Source: Cristatella mucedo
Lineage: Eukaryota > Bryozoa > Phylactolaemata > Cristatellidae
Assembly (NCBI GenBank): GCA_009760855.2
Contig: WPIO01000033.1
Coordinates: forward strand, 1,528,501 to 1,592,500
DNA: 64,000 nucleotides
Direction: 5' to 3'
In this document: piece by piece, positions 47,401-59,400 of the stretch
Layout of the letters: every line of letters begins with the position of its first letter
How positions within the stretch are numbered: the stretch's first letter is position 1
Program-made: the position numbers and the translations under genes
Notes under the pieces: generated by a model
What the model was told of the DNA's origin: nothing
The model's database searches: none
What the model saw: only the letters and a program-made list of their open reading frames with translations

Positions 47401-50400
47401 ATGCTGGTTACGAATATGTAGACATACTAAAAACTTGCAAAGGTGAGCCTTTGTAGATGCTTCCGCTGTTCTGCTCAGGTGAGCTTCCGGTGTTCCTGTA
47501 GCCATTAGTTCTCAAACTCGTTATTGTTTGCTATCTCGAATGAAAAAGCTGTTTACGAATTGCATCAACAATGAAGGTAAGTCGGTGGGTGCATGGCTCC
47601 AGGCTCATGCTCTGGCCTGACTCATTGTTTTTTATTTGGTTACAAACCTCTCCTAGCCACCACTAGGCTCTGTATCCTCAAAATTTCCTGCCTTGCAAAA
47701 GCAGCGGGTGTGGTGCACTGCTTTGTTGTGTATGAAAGTCCTGCAAACATGGTTGTCAACCTGCAGTCTGCCTGGCACCAAGGTGCTAAGTCAAAAGCAA
47801 GTGAGGCTTTGTGTATGAAAGTCCTGCAAACATGGTTGTCAACCTTCAGTCTGCCTGGCACCAAGGTGCTAAGTCAAGAGCAAGTGAGGCACTCCTGCCC
47901 ACTGCTGCTTCATCGGCAAGACTGCAAGATCCCAAAGGCTGCAAGACATCCAGACAGCACAGCACCAGGGTCAGTAAGTTTGGCTGGTGTCTGGTATGGC
48001 AGCTTATCGAGTTCACTGATCTGGTCTGTTTCAGCTTTGCACGGATCTCGCTGTTTGTCGCCAGCACACTGCTTAACGGCAAATGCAGACTGCAGGTCCG
48101 GTGTCTGTCGCTGCAAGCTGGGTTACAAGTACAATGGTGCCATCTGTGCAGGTAACTTCTTCGAGGTGTCCTGCAGGAGCCGATTGCAGCAGCAGCAGCA
48201 GTGGCGGCAGCAGCAGCGGCGGGGAGCAGCAGCAGGGAGCTGCAGCTCTGCTGCTGCGGCTCTGCCGCCATCGCTAGCAACATTTGCGAAAGCATCCTTG
48301 GGCAGACAGCACAAGTTGTTTAATTGCAGCCGACTACGGTTACCCATGCACAGCCGACGTCGAGTGCTCCGACGGACACATGGTGTGCGATACGAAAAGC
48401 AGCTTCACATGTCGGTGTCAGCCTGAATATGTCTACGTGTCTCAGCCAGGATCCTGCAAAGGTCTGCCTGTGTGTGCAGCTGCATGTTTGTTTTTATAGA
48501 GCGCCGGCAACCGGCCTAATGCATGCATTCAAGTTAGCAGGATACCAACACGGTGAGACACTGTTGCTTCGAGGCCAATTCCCAGCACCAGAGCTCATGT
48601 TTCTTTTTGGAATTGTAGCCCCAAACGGTAAAGCCTGTGTCTCCAGCTCTGACTGCTACGACAGCAACAGCCGCTGCGATGTTGGAGCAACAGCCACCTG
48701 CATGTGCAAGGCAGGCTATCATCTGAACAGCGAAAACGTTTGCAAAGGTGAAGCGATAGCTTCAGAACTGTGTCAGAAGCAGTGGCAGCAGCAGGCGACT
48801 TTCCTGTTATCATCCTCTGTATGTTTGTACAATTAATAACAAGACTGATAGCTTCTACTTTCGAATTCTCCTGCATTGTCGTGTCTGAATGTCAGGGCAA
48901 ACTCAGACAGCACGAGCTGTCTGCCTGGCATCACTCTGCAGTCTGCTTGACCTCTCTGAAGTTTACTGGTTACTATCAGAACAAAGGGAAATTCCTTCAG
49001 CTGGACTTCAGGCAAAAGCTCATACAAGCAAGATCATTTTTTAGTTACCACTTTGTTAGAACAAACATGCCATTCCATGGCACTAATGCAATATCATAAC
49101 TTGCTCTGCATCTTTCAACCAAGTGCAACCAGTACCAGAGGTACATGTGCTTTAATTACAATATCGACAAAGTGCTACCAGTACCCGTGCTTCAACTACA
49201 ATTAACTCTTCCATGGACCAAGGCTGTACTAGTAATTTAATGTAACTGCCAAGACATCTATTAGACTGAGATTTCTTACCGGAAACAGCACATGCCCCAT
49301 GCACCAATCCCGAATAGTGGATCTAGTATGCAACGCGATGCAAGTATTGGGGCAATTAAAAATCTTGCTGCTGCTTATGAACACAAGCCTTTTTTATAGC
49401 AAGTAGTGCAGCTGCCAAACCAGTCACGATTTATTTTTTGTTGCAGTACATTCCTTAAATGGCTGTCACCTACTTTTTGATCCCTTTATTCTATTGGTCC
49501 ACTTTACCTCTCAGAGCTGGTTTGACCCAGTGGTTAAGGTGCAAAGGTCAAGGTGAATGTATTTGATGACTGGTCGTGGGCTGGAGCCCCATGACACATG
49601 CCAAGCGCCTAAATATAGATTAAGTTCTCTCAGAGCGCTATACAAATGCATTATATTCTTTTACTTACTCCCCAGTCGTTCTGAGTAGCACCACCTGCTC
49701 TTCTAACTTAGGTCGTTGGAGCCTTCAACCTGGGTTAAATCTTTTGGAGACTATGCCTTTGGTTCCTATGCTCCCAAAGTCAGGAACTCTTAAATAGCTG
49801 GCATCACGACGTCCTCTGACTTGACCACATTTGAATTGAAGCTTAAAGACCACCTTTTTTGTAGCTTTTGCCTTGGTCATGTGATTCGTCCTATATATGC
49901 TTATGCTTTCTGGAATCGTGCTGCTTTTTGGATCGGTTCGGGTTAGTTACTTCCTTTCTAATAGCTTATGTAAAATGCTTAGAATGAGATCTAGTTGTTT
50001 TTGAGTGCTTTAAAATATGTTGTAATTATAATTATGATTAAATTGCTTAAGCACCCACTCTTTTTTGCACTCTGTACATGATTTGGAAAAGCCAGTTATC
50101 CTGGCTATGGCTTCTGGTTGATATAGGATTTGGCCTATAAGTAACTTTTTTTTATTTCTAGGACTTTATGGCACTGGATGCACACGTGAATTGGACTGCT
50201 ATGCGGACAATGCTGCTTGCATGCAGCAAATATGTGCTTGCCGTCCAGGCTTTGATCATGACACAGCAGGTGCCGTCCTTAACTGCAAAGGCATGTACAA
50301 GTGTTTTGGCAAGGGATGTGTTAATTAGGAATGCCTAGCTAAATGTTTAAGCTGATGACGTCCTAAGTTGTCTTGAATAACCTGGAAGGTTAACGGTTTC

Positions 50401-53400
50401 GAGAACATTATAAATAATATGAGCTGCTGGTAACATAGTTGCTGCCTTCGAGTGGTGCTAATCATTTCTAGCACTCTTTAGTTGCATCTCTAGGCGCTGT
50501 CTTGAAAGGATGACTGATTTTTATTTCTTTCAGCTGTCTATGGAAGTGCGTGTATCACTACAGACGACTGCCTCGATCATAAAGCAGAGTGCTCCGAGGG
50601 CACATGTACATGCCTAAGAGGATTTTCATATGATAATATTGCAGGAGGATGCAGAGGTAAGCTCTTCCGAGACCCTGTTAGTTAATATGTCACCCAGCTG
50701 CTAATAAATAAAGACTAAGAAATAATCTGATTTATGAGCCATGAAACTAAAGTGCATTTGACCTAGCTAATCTTGAATCACAGGCATCTTGCAAGGTGTG
50801 CAACTATTCGACACAAATACCAAACACGACGACATTGGTACGATAGTGGCTACTTAATGAAGATTCACTAGCGTAGCACATCTCAGCTTCCGGCCGACTA
50901 ATTCCTGGAACCCAATTGCCCCGGCTAGTCGGCCATCCGGCCTCATGTCAAGAGGTCAGGCTATGTCTATCCGATGACCCTTAGCTGGCCTATCACATTA
51001 ATCTAACTCTGTCTGTAACTCCACATAGCCACAAAGACTATGTGGGTGTTATGCAAGAGAGTTTTGTATAGCACACTCACAGCCTAAACGGCTTTCGGTA
51101 CACATTCGGTAGCCGACAGACTTCGTCTCACGCAACAAAGATAAAGTGGGAAGCATAGCAGAGTCAGGAGAACAGTTGAGGCGGTGATTAGCATGGAAGT
51201 AGCAGCTCAGGACTGCTGGAAAGCATGTCTCCTAGTCGGCAGCAAGAGAGTAGTTGTCGTTGCTTAAGAATCGTGAAAGTCAGTTCCTAAGTCTAGGGCC
51301 TGCAGAGTTAAAGCTTCTGTCGCCAACGGTCTCTACAGCTGTCTTAGGCGACTGGGTTGCTTGGGTGGGCACTCGCTCACTCGCTCACTCGCTCACTCGC
51401 TCACTCGCTCACTCGCTCACTCGCTCACTCGCTCACTCGCTCACTCGCTCACTCGCTCACTCGCTCACTCGCTCACTCGCTCACTCGCTCACTCGCTCAC
51501 GCTCACTCGCTCACTCGCTCACTCGCTCACTCGCTCACTCGCTCACTCGCTCACTCGCTCACTCGCTCACTCGCTCACTCGCTCACTCACACATATACAC
51601 ACGTAGTTAAGGCACACTGTTCTGTGTAGAGCATGAGATAAGGTCTCATGTCACACTTGGGGTAGGAATAGAGCATCCATACCATACTTAATATCCTTGA
51701 GATATGAGGACGTGCTGCTCCGGGGTAAGGGGCTTTAAATTGTGGTATATATATATATACATACATACATATATATACCCTTTATGTATATATATATATA
51801 TATATTGTATTTTATTTATTTAAATATATAATAAAGATCACAGAGAGCAAGGGAGAGAGGAGGAAAAGTTTCAAAATAGCAGGGCAAGGCAAAGTAACCG
51901 AGCTAAGTATCATGTATGGAGTAAGAGAGAGTAGAAAGACGTTAGATGCTTATGGAACAACTATTGAATTTAAGAGCAGCTATCAGAAAGCAATAAAGAC
52001 GATCAGATTTTCTGGTTTATTTATTATATTGAAAAATACTCAGGTTCATGCTCATTACTTTTACAGGATTAAATACTCAGTAAAATACTTATGATTTTAA
52101 GCAATCATAGGCAATCACAAACACATTATATCCAATTGAATGTACTGCGTCTGACTTCGGTTCAAAAGTAGTTGCCCTGCTGCTGTGTGCCAGGCACGGC
52201 CAAGTGCTTAATTGTTTCCCTGGGGAGGAATGGTTAACCAAGGCAACATGGTTGGTCTTACCTTCTAGGCAATCTTGCCAAAGGGTCTTGGCATGTATAT
52301 CTTCTCTGTGAATATCTCAGCTCATTTTGAATGGGTAGAGGTTTTCATCACACTGGCCTGTTAATTCAATAATTAGCTTGCTATGATGATAGCCTCACGA
52401 CCCTTTCATTGCTGAGTTTAGTACTAGGTTAATCTCATTCTATTTAGCTATTTAATTGCCTATGACATTTGTGAAGTTGTTTCCCATATCTCCTTCACGA
52501 CCAACAATTCCACGGTACTCAGAGTATAGGATAGCAATAATAGTGTGGCTGTTATAATGACTGTACTTCTGTGCTGTTCTGTGCACAGAAGATGCATCAG
52601 AGGATGCCATTAACGACAGGACAGACTAGCTGGGCTGAAAGCATGATGCGTATTTTGTGCACTTAGCTGAAGCTTTCAGCCTGTTTAGTGGTTTCAGGTT
52701 AAAGAAGGCTGCATTTACCTTTTCTTAGGATGGTCACTGGTCTTTAAATGACCACTTACATCGCATAATTTTATGAGCAATATTATAAGCTGATAGTGCA
52801 CTTGCAGACTTACTAAGGTATACAAATCACCAATTACAGTTGTGTGGTAATATGTCAAGTGGAAGAATGTCAAGGAAATATTTATAAAATTGTTCCAACA
52901 ATCCAACGGTTGAGGGTTTCTAAGAATAAAAATGTTAGAAATGGGATCCAAAGTTCTGACGACGTCAACATAAAATAAAAGATGATTATGCAAACCAAGT
53001 CTAACCCGTATGTAAACCGGAAGCAACATATTTGCAAATAGAAATTTACCAATCTCTTCATCACATGCAACTTGTGTCTTAACTTGTTGAAGCTTGGTAG
53101 ATTGAGATACACCTGTGAAGCTTGTCGAGGTGCATGCTTATGACTTTTAAATAGCTTGATTATAAGTGTACCTTTGTGACCGATCTGTTAAATCCATAAC
53201 TCGGCCAATACTTCAGGGATCATAGCCGAATTAAAAATGTGAGTTCAGCCTTGCGTATACCATATTGCGCTGGCTTACTTCTGATTTCTCTTAGATATGT
53301 TTTGCTGTGCATGTCATCAAGCGTCATGGGGCTTTATTTCCAGCAATCATGGGAAGGGATGACAAATTCCTGTTCGATTGTGAGCTTACTGTTGCAGGCA

Positions 53401-56400
53401 CTTAGCATTAGAGATACGAAGGACTGCTTCGAGGGGAATAACTAAGCACACGAAATTAAGAGCCCCGATTAAGCAAAAATGGCTAATCCACCACCCCACC
53501 AGTTGTAATTGACCTCGGAGAGTGGAAGAAAGAGAAGCCTGTCGGGGTAGTGGTGGCAGGTTAGTCTGGCAGTTACTTGATTTCAGCCCGGTCTCAATCG
53601 CAGCAAATATTTGAAGACTTTCAATAAGACTCCAGTCGCCTATGATTATGGATTCATTGTATATGTAATGCACATCCCATAGACATACCTTAAGAGTGGC
53701 CTCCCAATTTAGTGCAGGCTTGATGATGACTAAGTTTGAATGATTCACTGTTTTGCTTGTAAGATAGTGGGATCAGCTGCTAAAATTAATTTGAGCCATG
53801 AGAGGAATGCCACTTGCTTTTTTTGGCTTCTTAGGGGAGATACCCTTTCACGAGACTGTCGAGGCAGAAGCATCAAGGAAAAAACTATTAGCAAAAAAAC
53901 TTGAGCATACGTGATTATAGTGAATAGTATGTGGACTAAGAACTAGCTTAGCTTTAATGGCAGTTTACCTTGGCATGGAATAACATGCCGACAAGACCGA
54001 ACGCATAAGTAGCAAGTGTTTAAATGTCCATACATTTGTAATTTTATATTGGTATCGACTAATCAAGCTGACTGGTTTTAAAAAAGAATAAGCTGCACCA
54101 GTTTTCACATTCGACACCGGTAAGGGGTTTATTTTTTAAATCTTGCAACGGTAAGACGATGTCATCCTTGCTTGATACTCTAGATTAAGCTCTTTTAGTA
54201 TTTTAGTACTGATAATAATAATAATAAATTTGTAGAGTACCCTCAGAGAACATAACCTCTTTCTAGGCACTCTCCATATGCTGTATAGAAAGCATTACCA
54301 AATGATCTATGGTAACATCCTTAAGCAGCAGACGTAGTGTTTGCGACAGTAACAATGCTTGGTTTGGCCCAGTGATAAAGGTGCTTGCTCCGACCGAGGT
54401 CAAGGTTAGTTCGATGGCCGAGTTCTTGGACAATTCAGCATCTTAGTGGACAAATAAATGGATTTTAAAACGGAAATTTACGTAAGTTAGTTCTGCCCAG
54501 TTAGCTCATCGTTGGATAAAATCAGAGGCAGAATATTGTATAGTTATTTGCTTAGGTATTGCTGGAGTCTAGCTTTTGTGTTCCCTGGATAAGTAAGGCT
54601 GTATGATCAGTGGGGAATTTTTACATCAGAGCTGGTTTTACGGCGCAAAGGGATGCATAGCTTATAATTCAGTCTAAAATGGATTAGTTCCAGTTGGTGG
54701 CAGCTGCAGTACTGATGCCACCTGTGTATATCAGGCAGTGTGCAGCAGGAGCAGCAGACTGTGTATCTGCAATATCGGCTATCAAGTCGACACACAGCAA
54801 ATGTGCAAGGGTAAGCATGTCAGCTCATACGAAGTGTCTTATTTACTGAATTTATAAGCGCCTGATCTTTTGATTGAAAATCGCATGATCCTGTAATAGG
54901 AAAATATGGAACACAGTGCACAGATGTGGCTGATTGTATCGGCCCTTTTTCCAACTGCACCAATAACCCTGGGACTTCAGCACGGAGGTCGTGTTCGTGT
55001 GCGGAGGGCTACGGCTACGATGTGGCTGCTGCTACATGCAGAGGTAAAGTGTCACTGGCGCGTGGAACCGGTGTGGCTAGCTTCTTTCTTGCGTAGTTTT
55101 CTTGGCTTTACCGAGTGCTTGGGCAATATATTATGTCAATTGAAATTAACACTCGAGCAAGTTTGTAATATCTTATGTCAATTTAAATTAACACTCGAGC
55201 AAGTTTCTTAAAAATGCAAGCATTAGATACATTTGATTGTTAGATGCAGAATGGTAAGCATATCGTATGTCCACAACGTCTGTTAGTGTCAATGCTTCTA
55301 GCTAATACTAAATCACCAAGGCCATATAAACTCAAATGCTAGTCATTTCATCATCATTAGACTTGAATAGCATCTCTAATTCAAGTTTCGGTTGGAATTT
55401 CAATCAGCCTATTCTCAGTTGCAGCAATGACTCAAACGAGCCATCTCTGTGACGCTTTGCTAGATAATGACCCTAGCAGGCAATCAATTTTGCCATTTCA
55501 TAGCTTTATGCTGCCCGTAATGTTAACTTCCTCTCATGAATTGCAAACATAGTATCGTCCTCAGATTATTGGCTAAATTCAAGTCTTCAAATTTAACAAT
55601 GGGCAATAGGCTACTTACCGCATATATGAAGTGTTTTATCAACAACATGCACACGAAGGACACTTACAGTGGTGTGCTCTGTCTCCTGCAACTGCCATAT
55701 TAGTTGCTAGTAAAAACAACACGGACATAATTTATTTGTGTGAGGTGACAAGTAATGAGAGTATAATTAATAATATTGCAAACACGAGCATGATTGAAAT
55801 TAATGATGTGTGTATACATAGAGTGACGAATGAAGTCCAAACGATGCCTGTTGTGTGCATTTCGGTTTCCGAAAGATTTGCTGGCATCGGTGCCAGCAGC
55901 TCCTCCTGCACCTGCATTAGAGCACTTCCATGAAAGAGCCATAATTAAAAAAGTATTGCATGTCAATGGCATTGTTTCTAACACCAAAGAGCCACAAATG
56001 CAGCACCAATACATGCTCTCAGTAATGAGTTTCGCAACGGTTGAGTTTAGTAAATTTTTTCAGACATAATCAGCTTGTGGCAATTTAAAATATTCGAATC
56101 CTTTTTACTTTTGAAATTAGTGACCTGCTACTATGACTCTTATCCGAGTTTCTCCAAGCAACCAACCAAAAGTCAGCATCTTAAAATACCAGATATTCTC
56201 CCATAAAGATGAGCTTTGTTGTACCATCACGAATTGATTGAAAATATTGCTGCTGTGAAACCTTGATGAAGCTGGCTATTAATGGCTGCGTTGGAATACC
56301 TGTTCATCGATCTAGTATTTGATCGGGCTAAAAAGATGTTTCTGATCGGTTTACTTTGCAAACGTTTTGCAGAGGACGGAACAAGTCCTTATGACTTTCC

Positions 56401-59400
56401 AATTTTTGATGACATTCCAAGCTATACTAGTGAGTTAAAATTACTTGATGGACTTATTTAGTTTGCATTATAGCTAATCGATTATTGCTTATGCTTCTAC
56501 ATTTATTCATTTTCAGCTATACAATCCCGTGAGCAAGCAGGTGCACTAGCTTAGGGATCAGTTACCAAGGCATTTTTAGTAAGAACTGCATGCTATATAA
56601 TAATTCAATGGTTCTCTGAATGCAAGATTTATCAAACCATTAAGGCATCACAAACCACAAGATCCTTTTGCTAGCATCTTCAGCTGCATATATAAATAAC
56701 AATAGGTCGAATATATAGCACCCTAAGAGACCTAAATCTCGATTTAGGAGCTTTAAAACTCACTGCAACAGATTCAATAACCAAACTTCAATGACATGCA
56801 CGGTATCATGTTTAAAACCTTGAAGTCGATATGCTGTATCTTGAGGAGCCAATGCAGATTGGGGAAAAGCATCATAATGTGGCAGTTGTAACTTTTGCGA
56901 CAAATAAGCCTAGTGGCAGAGTTTTTCACAAACTGTAACCATCTTACTGCACAGGCAAGAAGACCACTAAGTGGTGAGTCACAAAAGTTTAGGTGATATC
57001 TCACCAATGCATTAACCAGCATGGATGGGATATCCCTGTAAGCAGGCCTAATTTTTTGCAGTGGTACATAGCTGAAAATAGGTAGACATGACTCTGGAGA
57101 TGATGCATTTATTAAAAGGTCACATTGAAACAGGAAACTCAGAATCCATGCATATGCTATGGGAGATATGCTGACGAAGCCCATTCTGAGGCTTAGGCTT
57201 TTCCATTTCTGATTACAAGTATGTTTTTCCATAACGAATAATATTGTTTTGTTGTCATTCAATTTGAGAAAGTTTGCAGCCACTCTAGTGTGAATGTCAG
57301 CAATACACGAAGCAAAGAAGTTAAGAGAGTTTTCCGAGCTGGATGACAGGGATAAATAAATACTGCAGTGTGGAATCTGCATACTTATGATGGCCTAGAT
57401 CTTGCTTGACAATTACATCGGCAATAAAGAGAATATACATTTTGAAAGGATGTTCATTAGGAAGAGACTCTTGGGTTACTCCACACTTTAAAGGCTCTTC
57501 AGGCGGCTGTTTCCCATTAACACCAGTACCGTGCAATCTATCTCTGAGATTATATTTAAGCAATTGCAATGCAGTGCTAGTGATGTCCAGTAGAGATAGC
57601 AGGCGCTCAAGAAGGGCATTGTATGGGTTCTACCGAACTGTTAGTTTGAGCCAACGCAAAAAGGGATGCAACCATTTTACAAGCCAGCCTGGCAAGACTT
57701 GGCGACCAATAGCAAGTTGCAGTTAGGACACCCAGTTTACCACTAATTAGAACTTACAGTCAGCTATGAAAATTCACTTCTTATGGAAAATTAGCAGCTA
57801 AGATGGCCGAGTCATAGTTGTAAATGCATTCGAGGTACCTCAAATTAAATGCTGACAAAACCATTATAATAGTTTTAGCCGAACCGATGTCACTTAGAAA
57901 CTGGAAAGCCTAATCCTCAAGGTGGACTCTACCAACATATCTCCTACAGCACCATACCTTTCGTTAGATGACTACAGCAGCTCGTTAGTCGGCTGCATTT
58001 CTGTTATATGGAAGTGCAGAAACTTGCAGAAATTTATAACTTAAATGTTATGTTATGTATCTCCATATGTAACTCCACAAAGCCACAAAGACTACGTGGG
58101 TGTTACTCGGGAAAGTTTTGTATAGCATGCTTACAGCCTAAGCAGATTTGGTTACACATTCGGTGGCCAACAGATTTCATCTCACACAACAAAGAGAAAG
58201 TGGGAAGCATAGCAGAGTCAGGAGAGTAGCTGAAGTAGTGAGCAGCGTGGAAGTAGCAGCTCAGGACCTCTGGAAAGGATGAGCAATTGTAGGCAGTAGG
58301 AGAGTAGTTGTCGTTGAGAAAAATATAACAGCCAAGCTGGTCCATGCATTTGTGATATCACATCTAGACCTCTATAATTCATTTTGCCCTTGCATTCCTT
58401 TATGTGCAATAAGAATCTTACAGTTATGCAAAACTCTGCAGCTAGGCTTTTATTGTCATGAGCTTAGCAGCTGCCACAATAGATCACTTCTCACCGACTG
58501 GCACTCAAGTAGAGTGTCAACTGGAAATTCACACCACTCAGTTTTACATCCAAATATCTAAACTACTTACTGCCCAGGATTTGCATCGTACCGCTTACTC
58601 TCCTGACTCAATTAATGTTGCTGCATCTCCAATCAACCTCAAATCCTTTGAAAACCAAGCCTGCTATTCCCATGCTCAACAAGCCTGGGTCTATTTGTCC
58701 CGACTGACGTTACGACATCCCATAATTTGACCTTATTTAAATAAAGTTACAATATTCAAATGTCCCTCACAGCATTTGCCTTGTCCATGTGCATTTTCCT
58801 TTATCTGCATATATGTGCTGAAATTTTGTGTGTGATCGCTAATCTGTACACGTCCTTCCTTTCCAGTATATTGAAAGTGCCAGGACAGAGATTTAGTTTT
58901 CTCAGGGTGCTGTAGAAATATTTTATTATTGTTATTCCCACATATGAAGCTTGAAGTCGGACTTGCTCTGTCAAAAGTAGAGTTTGTACCGAACATATCG
59001 TGTCTAATACCTAGAAAATATTTGAAAACAGCACAGCCCATTAACAACTTCTGTATCTGCTAGATTTCAGGGTCCAGACTGAATAATCAGTTCACTTGCA
59101 TAAAATTCCCGGTGAATGTCCTGAATATGATTTTGTCTGGTTTCAATGTCTCCAAATTAATGTCATACATTATTATCGTAGTAAGTAGGAGTTATTTAGT
59201 TAGGAAATTATTTTCCGGTCTAATGAGCAAATCATTTTGTGAATCCATGCAAGCCATGAGAAGGGAATGCACAGGCATATCAAGCCATGGTAGCTCAAGA
59301 ATAATGAGCATGGATGATGCATTTAACATTTAATCGTACGTGTACTGGCAGTGCTAGCAAATTTGGAAGCTATCCATGCCATGATAGGGTAGATGCAACC

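Larger units (their letters stand above)
50657..54687. other. 4-kb intron between EGF-like exons 12 and 13
   Basis: It contains a LINE-B end, the CTCACTCG array, an AT-rich tract and a LINE-A tail with a SINE-2 head. The stretch 51840-54200 shows no recognisable gene, module or repeat. Confidence 0.5.

Noticed and set aside
47593-48426. A 277-codon ORF, the longest single frame in the window
   Set aside because: It runs through an intron with an 83-bp duplication, then crosses exon 8 and the following intron. The spliced EGF-like exons explain the conserved parts.
51254-51629. Three overlapping ORFs of 81-118 codons reading Leu-Ala-His-Ser repeats
   Set aside because: They are produced by the CTCACTCG array, which is open in all frames; there is no other coding evidence.
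55631-56014. Opposing ORFs of about 100 codons on both strands
   Set aside because: They overlap each other and neither shows a domain or good splice context. The + strand Ala/Pro-rich reading near 55890 is too short to call.
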